Source of the DNA: Chlorocebus sabaeus
Lineage: Eukaryota > Chordata > Mammalia > Primates > Cercopithecidae
Direction: 5' to 3'
DNA: 64,000 nucleotides
NCBI RefSeq assembly: GCF_047675955.1
Contig: NC_132918.1
Span: 92,557,106 to 92,621,105 of the forward strand
Shown: positions 34,702 to 45,674 of the stretch, piece by piece
Layout: each line of letters begins with the position of its first letter
Numbering within the stretch: position 1 is the first letter of the stretch
Program-made: the position numbers and the translations under genes
The notes under the pieces: model-generated
The model's database searches: none
What the model saw: the letters and a program-made list of their open reading frames with translations, nothing else
What the model was told of the DNA's origin: nothing

Positions 34702-35130
34702 TGTTGCTATTTCAAACCGAAGGGAGAGAACGTTCGCTGCCCATCAGTGTTGTTCGTTGTTTGTTTCAGCTCTTCTTTCTCATCTAATAAAGTCGCCTAT
34801 TAACTTTCTCCTTTTACTCCTTGATACATTTAAATTTCCAGTCTGTGTCCTATAAATAAGTGTTTTTTAAGTTTTGGGAAATATTTTTTCCTCCATGTCT
34901 AGAATAATCTCTACTTTGAATGTTTCTCTTTTTGTGTTATTGGTCCTTGAACATGTCTTTGTTTAACCAACTTTCTACTTGTTCACAGCCCTTGAAAATA
35001 AACATAGTCTTTTACTTCCTTATAAAGATATCTGGCTTTTGCCTCATTTACCTGTTCATTCCTTTTATCAGTTTCTGTTACTCTTGTTTGAATTAAATTT
35101 CTTATTTAAATTTCCATTTTTTCTCAACAC

Positions 35131-35311
35131 CCAGAACTTAGTTTACTTGCATCTGTAAACCCGATGAACGGGTCTTTTTCACTTAAGATGTGAACACACT
35201 GCCTTACTCACGAGCGCAGCTCACCCAGAACTTAGTTTACTTGCATCTGTAAACCCGATGAACGGGTCTTTTTCACCTAAGATGTGAACACTCTGCCTTA
35301 CGAGCGCAGCT
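35131..35311 (+). repeat. 94-bp tandem duplication with inner hairpin
   Basis: Two copies begin ccagaacttagtttacttgc at 35131 and 35225. Each holds acccgatgaacgggt, a 5-bp stem hairpin, then ctttttcac and gagcgcagctcac. The second copy lacks four bases (ctca) of the first. Source sequence not recognised. Confidence 0.93.
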
Positions 35312-35712
35312 CACAGTTTAAATCTTAGTTCTCAACCTGTGATATCAAAGTAAGGAATTGTTACCAGAAAATTGTCTCCAGGTGAGTCTTAAGAATTTTC
35401 TCAATAGATGGCCTTGGTTTGTTTATTTATTTATTTTTCGCAGTTAAAATTATTTGTTGTCGTTAATGTATCTGACCCAACTCTAAGTAGCGATGTCAGA
35501 GTTCTGAAAATATTGCAGCCAATGGTGGGGAACGCATGGGAGCAGATGGGTACATTTGTGTTAGTTTAGGGTCATTATGTCCAGAAATGTGCTTTAGTTG
35601 TATCATAAAGTTATAATATATTTAGATTATATTTCAAGGCAATTAGATATCAAGGCCTAAAAAACTGTTAATGTTATTCTAGCTTTTTATTTGTTTATTT
35701 GTTTGTTTGTTT

Positions 35713-35985
35713 ATTTTGAGACAGAGTTTTGCTCTGTCGCCCAGGCTGGAATGCAGTGGCACCATCTCGGCTCACTGCAACCTCTGCCTCCGTGTTCAAG
35801 TGATTCTCCTCCCAAGTAGCTGGGACTACAGGTGCCCGCCACCATGCCTAGCTAATTTTTTTATTTTTAGTAGAGACGGGGTTTCACCATGTTGGCCAGG
35901 ATGGTCTTGATCTCTTGACCACGTGATCTGCCCACCTCGGCTCCCAAAATATTGGGATTATAGGCGTGACCCGTCGCACCCTCTG
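35713..35985 (-). repeat. Alu
   Basis: Antisense Alu after a (tttg)n stretch (about 35690-35712); the left end is degraded to gacccgtcgcaccc. Confidence 0.87.
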
Positions 35986-36442
35986 GCTTTTCTTAATTTT
36001 ACTCCCCTGCCAGGTCTTCAACATCTTTAACCCAGTCAACCAACATTTCTTTGTAAATTAGCTTAACTACATTTCCCTTTCTTTAGGTAAGCTTTGTAAC
36101 TGTTTAGCTAGTTCTTCCTTCTTTTTACAGTTCTTTCGGTCAATGAATTAAAAATGTCTTGGACTCAAATACTAGTATAGAAAATATATCTATCATCTCT
36201 TAAACATCTTCTTTCCTAACTGAAATTAGGGAACTATATTACTTTTTGAAAATATTAAATTTTATTCTCCAGAGAAAAAAGTACTTTAGAAACTATTATG
36301 GAGAAATACTATTAGAAAATAAAATGTTGCTTTTTCTTTCTCATATATTTCCCAGTAACGTTTTCTGTCTTAGGATGATCATTTTTCATAGTCTTAGGAA
36401 GAGCTTGTTAAATAGTGGACTGTCTTTATATAAACACGACTA

Positions 36443-36741
36443 GGCCGGGCGTGGTGGCTTATGCCTATAATCCCAGCACTTTGGGAGGTCGCGAGGCAGG
36501 TGGATCACCTGAGGTCAGGAGTTTGAGACCAGCCTGATCAACATGGAGAAACCCTGTCTCTACTAAAATTACAAAATTAGCTGGGCGTGGTGGCACATGC
36601 CTATAATCCCAGCTACTTGGGAGGCTGAGGCAGGAGAATCACTTGAACCTGGGAGGCGGAGGTTGTGGTGAGCCGAGATTGCTCCATTGCACTCTAGCCT
36701 GGGCAGTGAGAGTGAAACTCCATCTCAAAAAAAAAAAAAAA
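36443..36741 (+). repeat. Alu (S type)
   Basis: Sense Alu from ggccgggcgtggtggctta to its A tail, which holds the next Alu. Confidence 0.9.
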
Positions 36742-37041
36742 GCCAGGCGTGGTGGCTCATGCCTGTAATCCCAGCATTTTGGGAGGCCGAGGCAGGTGAA
36801 TCACCTGAGGTCGGGAGTTCTAGAACAGCCTAACATGGAGAAACTCCATCTGTATTAAAAATACAAAAAAATTAGCCAGGCATGGTGGTGCACGCCTGTA
36901 ATCCCAGCTACTTGGGAGGCTGAGGCAGGAGAATCACTTGAACCCGAGAGGCAGAGGTTGCGGTTTGCCGAGATTGTGCCGCTGCACTCCAGCCTGGGCA
37001 ATAAGAGCAAAACTCCGTCTCAAAATAAAATAAAATAAAAT
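36742..37041 (+). repeat. Alu (S type), tandem with previous
   Basis: Sense Alu from gccaggcgtggtggctcatg to gcaaaactccgtctc, tail of (aaaat)n. Confidence 0.9.
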
Positions 37042-37105
37042 CTTGCTTTTAAAAATACAGAATTAATTCATTTCACCAAATCCTCATTTCTTCTTCTTCT
37101 TTCTT

Positions 37106-37409
37106 TTTTTTTTTTTTTTTTTTTTTTTGAGGCGGAGTCTTGCTCTGTCGCCCAGGCTGGAGTGCAGTGGCACTATCTCGGCTCACTGCAAGCTCCGCCT
37201 CCTGGGTTCACGCCATTCTCCTGCCTCAGCCTCCCGAGTAGCTGGGACTACAGGCGCCTGCCACCACGCCCGGCTAATTTTTTTGTATTTTTAGTAGAGA
37301 TGGGGTTTCACCGTGTTAGCCAGGATGGTCTCGATCTCCTGACCTCGTGATCCACCCACCTCGGCCTCCCAAAGTGCTGGGATTACAGGCTTGAGCCACC
37401 GCGCCCGGC
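37106..37409 (-). mobile_element. AluY, Old World monkey type
   Basis: Antisense near-consensus AluY with long T tail; contains gcaagctccgcctcctgg and ends ggcttgagccaccgcgcccg. The 'cttgagcc' variant matches the other cercopithecid-type copies in this window. Confidence 0.88.
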
Positions 37410-37439
37410 CTTTTTTTTTTTTTTTTAAAGAGGGGGTCA

Positions 37440-37711
37440 GGCTAGGCACGGTAGCTTATGCCTATAATCCAGCACTTTGGGAGGCTGAGGCAGGTTCATC
37501 ACTTGAGCTCAGGAGATTGAGACTAACCTGGCTAACATGGCAAGAGCCTGTCTCTACAAAAAATACAAAACTGGGCATGGTGATGTGCTCCTAACTACTT
37601 GGAAGGCTGAGGTAGAAGGATCACCTGAGCTTGGAAGATCATGCCATTGCACTCTAGCCTGGGTGACAAGAGTGAGACTCTGTCTCAAAAAGAGAGAGAG
37701 AGAAAGAGAGT
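37440..37711 (+). repeat. Alu, diverged, GA-rich tail
   Basis: Sense; head ggctaggcacggtagcttat, tail turned into an agagagagagaaagagag microsatellite. Confidence 0.85.
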
Positions 37712-38037
37712 GAGTCTTCCTCTGTCACCCAGGCTGGAGTGCAGTGGCGCAGTCATAGCTCACTGCAGCCTTTAATTGCTGGGCTCAAATAATCCTCCCA
37801 CCTCAGCCTCAGCGGCGCAGTCATAGCTCACTGCAGCCTTTAATTGCTGGGCTCAAATAATCCTCCCACCTCAGCCTCTACAGGAACACACCACCAGGTC
37901 TGACTCATTTTTTAAATGTTTTGTAGAGACAGGGTCTCGCTATGTTGCCTCGGCTGGTCTCAACTCCTGCTCTCAAGTAATCCTCCCACCTCAGCCTCCA
38001 AAAGTACTGGGATTACAGGCACAAGCCACCATACCTG
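37712..38037 (-). repeat. AluJ with 68-bp internal duplication
   Basis: Antisense Alu in which ggcgcagtcatagctcactg through cctcagcctc is repeated in tandem (37746 and 37814) without visible mismatch. Confidence 0.88.
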
Positions 38038-38129
38038 TTTTTTGTCTTTTATAATTTCAAAATTATCATAAAAGTAGAAAGTATTTCTTCTTGAGTAACA
38101 ATTATTGATATATGTCTGTTTCTCCACAG

Positions 38130-38178
38130 AGTGATGACAGACCTAATACTCTATTAAGTTCACCTACAACAGAAACAG
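38130..38178 (+). CDS. LRCH3: LRCH3 coding exon (49 nt)
   Basis: Reads SDDRPNTLLSSPTTET plus the first base of a Val codon, phase 0 to 1; donor gtaata. Human from memory reads RPNALLSSPATET. Skipping this exon alone would shift the frame. Confidence 0.92.
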
Positions 38179-38835
38179 GTAATAGACACAAAGGTGCACT
38201 TTACCACATCAAAATTATAATTCTTTATTCTTTTTATTTAAAAAATAATAATAAATAGAGACAAGGCCTTTCTATATTGACCAGGGTGATCTCAAGCTCC
38301 TGGGCTCAAGGTGATCCTCCTGCCTTGTCCTCCCAAAGTGCTGGGATTACAGATGTCAGCCACAGCACCCTGCCAAGATTATAATTTTTTACCAAGATTT
38401 TCCTAAATTACTTGTTAGAGAGCTGCGACTGCTTTTTCTGAGATAGAAATCAGATACAGAATTGGAAACCACTGGGTTTTTTTTCCCCCATTTTTAAATT
38501 AAATTGGTTGTTCAACTCGTCAGCCATTTGATATGAGTAAGTGAACAACAGCTAGCAGGGCCATAGGTCTGCAGGAGACTGTTCAATACGTTAGCATTCA
38601 TTCTGCCTGTATTGATACACCAAAAATAACATGACAATGTAAAATACATACAAGCAGGCCTCCTGCTTTCATGATTACTTTTCTGTACCAGACTTTTCAT
38701 TATTAAATAGGATTATTTTATATCTTTGCCATGTTTAATTTTATTTTTTACTTGCTACTTTTGTAACTTGTATGTCTGCTATTATATTTTCTTTTCATCT
38801 CCTTTAATCTCATTTTACTTTTCATGCTGATTTAG
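38179..38835 (+). other. LRCH3 intron: Alu monomer and unique
   Basis: Unique at 38375-38835 apart from simple T-rich stretches; ends gctgatttag. Confidence 0.7.
38255..38374 (-). repeat. Alu monomer (FRAM-like)
   Basis: Antisense arm from agagacaaggcctttctata to ccacagcaccctgcc. Confidence 0.78.
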
Positions 38836-38943
38836 TTCATCATTCCTCTGCATATGCTTTTCCTGCTGCTATCCAGAGAAATCAGCCTCAGCGCCCTGAA
38901 AGCTTCCTTTTCCGAGCAGGTGGCAGGGCAGAAACCAACAAAG
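38836..38943 (+). CDS. LRCH3: LRCH3 coding exon (linker before CH)
   Basis: Completes Val, reads HHSSAYAFPAAIQRNQPQRP and ESFLFRAGGRAETNK, then the first base of a Gly codon; donor gtaggt. An internal gcag|gtggca at about 38919 could act as an alternative donor, shortening the exon. 108 nt, phase 1 to 1, so the exon can be skipped in frame. Confidence 0.92.
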
Positions 38944-39384
38944 GTAGGTGGTAGTGATTTTAAAATCCAGGGGCGAGGGGAGGTTTGCACAATGACGCTA
39001 GCTGTTAAATGGATGCTTTTAAACTTCTACACCAAACTATCAGCTTGGCAAAAGCATGTGTCTGTGATCTCACTGATTTAAAGCAGGAAAATCTTACCTG
39101 AATTTGTTTGGATTAGAAAGTTTCTTAGTAACACCTAAAAGCAGGTTATAGAGTGTTTGAACAAATAAAATGCTGTTTCAAGGCTTTAGAGAATGTTCTT
39201 TGTCTTGGTAATGAACTCGTTCACATTTTTCTATTGATAAAAGCTGTTTTCTTAAAACAATAATTTTTTAAAAATCTACTTAAAGTCTCATGTTCTTTTA
39301 GTTAATAATGACAGATTTCTCCCTGGTCCCAAAGAAGTTACCTGGGAGTGGAAACAAACATTTTAAGTCAAAACGACTTTTGTC

Positions 39385-39549
39385 ATGGTGGTGTGTGCCT
39401 GTGGTCCCAGCTGCTTGGGAGGCTGGCGGGGAGGATTGCTTGAGTCCAGGAGTTCAAGGTTACAGTGAGTTATAATTAAAAGCACCACTGTTCTCCAGCT
39501 TGACCAACAGAGCAAGACTCTGTCTCTTAAAAAAAACAAAACAAAAATA
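39385..39549 (+). repeat. Alu right monomer
   Basis: Sense, atggtggtgtgtgcctgtgg to gactctgtctcttaaaaaa and an (aaaac)n tail. Confidence 0.8.
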
Positions 39550-39550
39550 A

Positions 39551-40110
39551 GGTCAGGCGTGGTGGCTCACGCCTGTAATCCCAGTGCTTTGGGAGGCTGA
39601 GGAAGGCAGATCACTTGAGTCAGGAGGCCAACATGGCAAAACCCTGTCTCTACTAAAAATACAAAAATTGGCTGGGCACGCTGGCTCACACCTGTAATCC
39701 CAGCGCTTTGGGAGGCCAAGGCGGGCAGATCACATCAGTCAGTTCATGACCAGCCTGGCCAACACGGTGAAACCCCATCTCTACTGAAAAGATACAAAAA
39801 CTAGCTGGGCGTGGCAGCAGGCGCCTGTAATTCCAGCTACTCAGGAGGCTGAGGCAGGAGAATCTCTTGAACCTGGGAGTCAGAAGTTGCAGTGAGCCAA
39901 GATGGTGCCACAATACTCCAGTCTGGGACAGAGTTAAGACCATGTCTCAAAAAAACTGACCAGGCATGGTGGCAGGCGCCTGTAATCCCAGCTACTTGGG
40001 AGGCTGAGGCAGAGAGTCCCTTGAACCCAGGAGGTGGAGATTGTAGTGAGCTGAGATCGCGCCACTGCACTCCAGCCTGGATGACAGTGTGAAACTTACG
40101 TCTCAACAAA
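39551..40110 (+). repeat. Alu split by a second Alu
   Basis: Left arm 39551-39669 (aggcgtggtggctcacgcc to aaaaatacaaaaatt) and right arm 39957-40110 (accaggcatggtggcaggcg onward) are one older Alu. A full Alu at 39670-39956 (ggctgggcacgctggctcac to gtctcaaaaaaact) was inserted at its central A-rich linker. Confidence 0.85.
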
Positions 40111-40122
40111 AATTTAAAAATA

Positions 40123-40548
40123 GGCGAGGCGTGGTGGCACATGCGTGTAATCCTGGCACTTTGGGAGGTCGAGGTAGGTGGAATCACTTGAGCTCAGGAG
40201 TTCGAGACCAGCCTGTGCAACATGGCAAAACCTGTCTCTTAAAAAAAAAAAAAAAATTGGCTGGGTGCGGTGGCTCATGCCCATAATCCCAGCACTTTGG
40301 GAGGCCAAGGCGGGCGGATCATGAGATCAGGAGATCGAGACCATCCTGGCTAACACGGTGAAACCCCGTCTCCACTAAAAATACAAAAAAAATTAGCCGG
40401 GCGTGGTGGTGGGCGCCTGTAGTCCCAGCTACTCGGAAGGCTGAGGCAGGAGAATGGCATGAAGCTGGGAGGCGGAGCTTGCAGTGAGCCGAGATTGCAC
40501 AACTGCACTCCAGCCTGGGCAACAGAGTGTGACTCCATCTCAAAAAAA

Positions 40549-40586
<38 letters not shown>

Positions 40587-40745
40587 CATGGTGGTGCAGA
40601 CCTGTAGTCACAGCTACTTGGGGGACTGAGGCAGGAGGATGGATTGAACCCAGGAGGTTGAGGCCTGAAGTGAGTCAAGATTGCGCGACTGCACTCCAGT
40701 TTAGGTGACAAAGTAAAACCCTGTCTCAAAAAAAAACAAAAAACA
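40123..40745 (+). repeat. Second Alu-in-Alu nest with (AT)n
   Basis: Older Alu left arm 40123-40257 and right arm about 40580-40745, split by a younger AluY-like copy at 40258-40552. The inserted copy's tail carries an (AT)n microsatellite at 40554-40579. Confidence 0.85.
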
Positions 40746-40799
40746 CAACTTACCTTTAATGATACCAACAGACTTACGCATTCGCAGTAAGATTTAAAA

Positions 40800-41640
40800 G
40801 TCAAACTACAGATGCACTGCTGGTAAGAGTGTGAGAAAGCATGGAAGACTGTTAACAGTCAGCCTCCGTACCCTCGGATGCTGTATTTATGGATTCAACC
40901 AGTCATGGACAGAAAAGGTCAGAAACAAGACAACAATAATAAACAATGCCACAATAAAGAAATAATACAAATTTTGAAATATAGTAACAGTTTGGCATTT
41001 ACATTATATGAAGTAAGTAATATAGAGATGAGTTAAAGTGTAGTATAAAGGAAGATATGCATAGTTTGTATGCAAACAATACTACATTTTATATGAGTGA
41101 CTTGAGGATTCACCAAGTTTGTTATGAGAATGAGGGGCGGTTTCTGGAACCAGTTTCTGGATACTTAGGGATGACTGTGTATCCTATGACCAGCAGTTTT
41201 ACTTTTGAGAAATATGTACACACATGTGCCAAAAACGTGTACAAAAATATTCATAGTAGCATTATTCATAAGAGCCGGAAACTGAATGTCCATCAATAGA
41301 ATGGATAAGTGAATTGCCATATATTTGTACAACGGAATACCATGTAAGCAATGAAAATGAACAAATTCCTGTATACAGCAATATGGATAAATCTCACAAA
41401 CATACCATTGTTCAAAGGAAGCCAGAAACAGAAGAACACATACAATACAGCATAATTTATACAAAGTTCAAAAATGAACCAAACCAGTCAGTGTGTTAGA
41501 AGTCAGGATGCGGTTTTGAGCACTTTGGGTGCTTGTGGGCAAGGAGCACGGAAGGGGACCCTGGGATTGGTAAGACTGCATTTATAAACCTGATTGTGTT
41601 CACTTGGTGAGGAGAATTTATTGAGCACTGTGCTTACGAT
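40800..41640 (+). mobile_element. L1 LINE fragment split by Tigger-like element
   Basis: 40800-40855 (ctgctggtaagagtgtgaga-like) and 41178-41640 ('tattcatagtagcattattc', 'atgtccatcaatagaatgg', 'acatacaatacagcataatt') belong to an old L1 ORF2 end. Stops are frequent; it is inactive. Confidence 0.72.
40856..41177. mobile_element. Tigger-like (TcMar) DNA transposon relic
   Basis: Starts cagtcagcctccgtaccctc and ends ggatacttagggatgactg, an inverted terminal pair, and sits inside an L1. The ends resemble the pogo/Tigger group as remembered. Confidence 0.6.
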
Positions 41641-41928
41641 TTGTTTATTTTTCTGTATGTGTATTAATTTTCAATAAAAACATTTTTAAGTGGCTGTAAT
41701 CAAACACAAGTAGTTGAGTCAACTGGGTAACGAACATTATGTAGTTTTCTGTACTGTTCTCTGTTGTGTATATTTGAAAATCTCCATAATAAAAACCCTT
41801 TTGAAAAGTCAATCCGGAAAGTAGGAAGCAATATAGTGTACTTGCAGGAAAACTGTGATGAGGCAGATCTGAATGTTTTCCTAGCATTGCCAGTTGCCTT
41901 TCTGTCTTACATACTAATATTTTTATAG

Positions 41929-42047
41929 GTCATGCTTCACCCCTTCCTCCGTCTGCTGCACCTACCACTGATTCTACAGATTCCATAACAAGACAGAATT
42001 CAAGACAGAGAGAAGAAGAGCTGGAATTAATAGATCAACTGCGTAAA
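41929..42047 (+). CDS. LRCH3: LRCH3 coding exon (linker into CH domain)
   Basis: Completes Gly, reads HASPLPPSAAPTTDSTDSIT and RQNSRQREEELELIDQLRK; phase 1 to 0, donor gtatgt. Pro/Thr/Ser-rich first half, then the helix that leads into the CH domain. Human has ITGQNSRQ from memory, so G to R is possible. Confidence 0.94.
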
Positions 42048-42970
42048 GTATGTACATTGCCTTTGATTTATACTTTTTCAGTGTTACTGCTATAGACCAT
42101 AATCCTGTAATCAGGTCTTGATTTGACACATCATTTTTATTTATTTATTTTTTTAGACGGAGTCTCGCTCTGTCACCCAGGCTGGAGTTCAGTGGCATGA
42201 TCCTGGGTCACTGCAGCCTGTGCTTCCTGGGTTCCAGCAGTTCTTCTGCCTCAGCCTCCTGAGTAGCTGGGATTATAGGTGCCCATCACTGCACCCAGCT
42301 AATTTTTGTATTTTTAGTAGAGAAGGAGTTTCACCATGTTGGCCAGGCTGGTCTTGAACTCCTGACCTCAGGTGATCCACTGACCTTGACCTCCCAAAGT
42401 GCTGGGATTCCAGGCATGAGCTTCCGTGCCCGGCTGTAATTTTTAATGGAATCAACAGGTGCCATTGTGTGCCATGTTTTGTGATGAATGTAAAACACTT
42501 TACTATTAAGGAAATTCTTTTCAGCGATTTACTTAAAAAATGAGATGGCTTATTCTATAAAGCTCAGTTTCTAGCTCTACTCATTTAAAGTTTTTCCTTT
42601 TTTTCCTACTTCATGTTATAAAGAAATATCGTCAGATTAATAATTTATATGTGTGTGCACACGTATATAAATACACCTACAGTGAGTGATTGGCTCTTGA
42701 CTTTATTTTGGAATTGAAGGAGAATCTAGTGTTTTTTTTTAAATCAGAAAGTTGTAAATGAATTTTTGTTGTACTTTGTACCACTATGGCCTGGCTGCCA
42801 TCCATATATATTAGATCTCCTTAAGTTAGACTTAGGATAGAGGGATGAAATGGATATTGTGGTACTTATTTCCTTTTTATCTTGATTTCTAATTAGATTT
42901 CATTGTAACTCCCTTATGTATATGTCAATCATTCTTCAGTTAATGTATTACATGGTTTTTGTTCTTTCAG
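42048..42970 (+). other. LRCH3 intron: one Alu and unique sequence
   Basis: Unique at 42437-42970 with a short purine/pyrimidine stretch at about 42650 (tatgtgtgtgcacacgtata); ends gttctttcag. Confidence 0.75.
42150..42436 (-). repeat. Alu (S type)
   Basis: Antisense Alu from ttagacggagtctcgctct to gagcttccgtgcccggct. Confidence 0.9.
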
Positions 42971-43108
42971 CATATTGAGTACCGGTTGAAAGTGTCTCTG
43001 CCTTGTGATCTTGGAGCAGCTCTAACTGATGGTGTTGTTCTTTGCCATTTGGCTAATCATGTGCGACCTCGATCTGTCCCAAGCATTCACGTTCCCTCAC
43101 CAGCTGTA
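42971..43108 (+). CDS. LRCH3: LRCH3 coding exon (CH domain, first half)
   Basis: Reads HIEYRLKVSLPCDLGAALTD, GVVLCHLANHVRPRSVPSIH and VPSPAV; 46 codons, phase 0-0, donor gtaagt. The DGVVLCHLANHVRP core is the hallmark CH-domain helix with DGxxLCxLxN. In other proteins CH domains bind actin or signalling partners; LRCH types have a single CH domain. Actin binding is not shown by sequence. Confidence 0.96.
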
Positions 43109-43134
43109 GTAAGTTGATAATGCTAAAAAGCCTT

Positions 43135-43430
43135 GACTATTCATCAGATCATTTGTTAAGCACAGTGGACAGACATTTCTTAAGCACTGTGCTAGATATT
43201 AAGGATACAGATACAAAGAGTCTAGTCTCTACCTTCCTGGTCTCACTTTTAGTGGAGAAGAAACAGACATGTATGCAGTGTGATAAATGTTCTAAGAAAG
43301 GCGTGTACAATGTGTGTTATAGGGATACAAAAACGGGCCACTTAACTCCGCCTGGGGAGTTCAGGGAAGCCTTCCCAGAACGGGCAAAATTTGAACTAAT
43401 TCTTGAAGTTTAAGAAGGAATTTTCCAGCA
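43135..43430. repeat. Ancient interspersed repeat, family unsure
   Basis: 'ttcttaagcactgtgctaga', 'ggagttcagggaagccttcc' and similar segments resemble the repeat at 17597-17960. A 99-codon open frame passes through it but has no domain. Confidence 0.4.
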
Positions 43431-43710
43431 GTACAGAGAGGGAAGGAGGCCTTCTGGGCACAGGATTTCTAGATTCAGAAGCTAAGGAAACTTACGGCTT
43501 ACTTAAGGAATTGGTGGATTGTTCAGAATGGATCATGCACAGGGTTGTAGATAAAAATGGGAAGGGTAAGGCTAGAGAGGTAAGCTGGGGCTGTGGTACA
43601 AAGGCCTTATGAAGCATGTCAAGAAAGTTTACCCTACTACAGACAATGAGGAAACCTTGAATTAAAGGGAGAATACCATGATTATAATTGCAGTTTAGAA
43701 TGATGAATCT

Positions 43711-44012
43711 AGGCTGGGCGCGGTGGCTCATGCTTATAATCTTAGCACTTTGGGAGGCCGAGGCAGACAGATTGCTTGAGCCCAGGAGTTTGAGACCAGC
43801 CAGGACAATATGGCAAAACCCGTCTCTATCAAAAATACAAAAATTAGCTGGGCATGGTGGCATGTGCCTGTAGTCCCAGCTACTCAGGAGGCTGACGTGG
43901 GAGGATCACTTGAGCGTGGGAGTTCGAGGCTGCAGTGAGCGGTGATTGTGCCAGTGCACTGCAGCCTGGGTGAGAGAGCAAGACCCTGTCTCAAAGAAAA
44001 AAAAAAAAGAAT
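43711..44012 (+). repeat. Alu (S type)
   Basis: Sense Alu from ggctgggcgcggtggctcat to gaccctgtctcaaag. Confidence 0.9.
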
Positions 44013-44074
44013 GAAGAATTTGGTGCTAAGTGAGAAATGGATAAATTAAAGGTGGTACACTACAAAGATGCCCA

Positions 44075-44210
44075 AGCCAGGCTCAGTGGCTCGTGCCTGT
44101 AGTCCCAGCTACTTGGGTGTCTGAGGCCTGAGGATCCTATGAGCCCAGGAGTTTGAGACTAGCTTGGGTGCTATAGCAAGATCTTGTTTCTTAAAAGAAA
44201 AAGGAAAAGA
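44075..44210 (+). repeat. Alu left monomer (FLAM-like)
   Basis: Sense arm from agccaggctcagtggctcg to agatcttgtttcttaaaag. Confidence 0.8.
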
Positions 44211-44513
44211 GGCTGGGTGCAGTGGCTCATGCCTGTAATCCCAGCATTTTGGGAGCCCGAGGCTGGCGGATCACCTGAGGTTAGGGGTTCAAGACCAGCC
44301 TGGCCAACATGGTGAAACTCTATCTCTACTAAAAATACAAAATTAGCCAGGAGTGGTTCACACATCTGTAATCGCAGCTACTCGGGAGGCTGAGGCAGGA
44401 GAATCACTTGAACCCGGGAGGCGGAGGCTGCAGTGAGCTATTGCGTCACTGCACTGCACTCCAGCCTGGGCAAGACAGAGCGAGACTCTGTCTCAAGAAA
44501 AAAGAAAAGAAAG
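44211..44513 (+). repeat. Alu (S type)
   Basis: Sense Alu inserted in the monomer's tail; ggctgggtgcagtggctcat to gactctgtctcaag. Confidence 0.9.
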
Positions 44514-45061
44514 ATGCCCAATTAAAAGGCTGTTGTATTAGTCCAGGCCAGGAGGATAACAAGCCTGGATTAATAGGGCAGTGAGAGGGAAGATGGTTCA
44601 GAGGTAAAATTGACATGATCTGTGACCAACCTCAGGTGGAAGGTGAGGGAGAAAACACATTCGAGATAACTGGCAGGTTCTCTTTGCACTGCTGGTCAGG
44701 TCTGGACATCAGTATCAGATGGCAGTCCACAAAAGAACAGGCTTTGGGTTGACACACCTCTCCTCTGTTTCCTCACATTTTTATCATGAGAAAGTTTCAA
44801 CCTTCAGAAAAGTGGAAGGAATCATACAACGAACACTATTAAAGTCTACACCTAGATCTGACATTGCTTGCATTTTGCCATACTTGCATTATGTCTCTAT
44901 ATTTGTATGTGTATTTTAACTACGCCATCCAAAACTTACAGATGTCATATACTCTTCCCCCAGTGTATTTTAGGGACCTGTCCTAGGCCACCTTGCTTTT
45001 CCCCTAGCCCATAGCCAATGACTGACAAGCATGGGGCTGAGCCCTCCTACCTCAAGGAGGG

Positions 45062-45347
45062 AGTGTCATGTGGTTCACACTTGTGAGCTCCCTGTGGGAT
45101 CAAGCTGAAGCTGAGAAGGAGACAGGCAGGAGGATCACTTGTGGCCAGGAGTTTAAGACCAGCCTGGGCAATATAGTGACCCTGTCTCTACAAAAAAACT
45201 TAAAAAAATTAGGTGTGCACCTACTACTCAGGAGGCTGTGGCAGGAGGATCCCTTGGGCCCAGGAGTTTGAGGCTGCAGTGAGCCACGATCATGCCACTG
45301 CAGAACAACCTGGGCAACAGAGCGAGACCCTGACCCTAAAAAAGAAA
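45062..45347 (+). repeat. AluJ-like, degraded
   Basis: Sense; the left arm is poorly preserved (tgtcatgtggttcacacttg), the right arm ends gagcgagaccctgacc. Confidence 0.8.
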
Positions 45348-45348
45348 G

Positions 45349-45599
45349 GGCCGGGTACAGTGGCTCACGCTTGTAATCCCAGCACCTTGGGAGGCCGAGG
45401 TGGGCGGATCACAAGGTCAAGAGATTGAGACCATCCTGGCCAAGATAGTGAAACTGCATCTCTACTAAAAATACAACAATTAGGTGTGTGTGGTGGTGCA
45501 CACCTGTAGTCCCAGCTACTTGGGAGGCTGAAGCAGGAGAATCACTTGAGTCTAAGAGGTGGAGCTTGCAGTGAGCCAAGATCGTGCCACTGCACTCAA
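45349..45599 (+). repeat. Alu, 3' truncated
   Basis: Sense Alu ending abruptly at gtgccactgcactcaa with no tail. Confidence 0.87.
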
Positions 45600-45674
45600 T
45601 GAATCAAGTGTTATAGTTATATTTACATGATGAACTATGGGTAGTTAATTTTTTTGGCTGTGGCTCTAAGTTTT

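Larger units (their letters stand above)
31338..38129 (+). other. LRCH3 intron, 6.8 kb, Alu-rich
   Basis: Unique stretches 31338-31707, 31916-32168, 32238-32492, 33567-34406, 34702-35130, 35312-35712 and 35986-36442. Remaining sequence is Alu, L1 and short duplications. No exon recognised. Confidence 0.65.
38944..41928 (+). other. LRCH3 intron: nested Alus, L1 and Tigger-like
   Basis: Unique at 38944-39384 and 41641-41928. The middle is almost wholly transposons. Confidence 0.7.

Noticed and set aside
43114..43413. 99-codon frame just after a CH-domain exon
   Set aside because: It starts beyond a clear gtaagt donor, reads through old repeat-like sequence, and does not continue the CH domain; the true next exon is at 47249.
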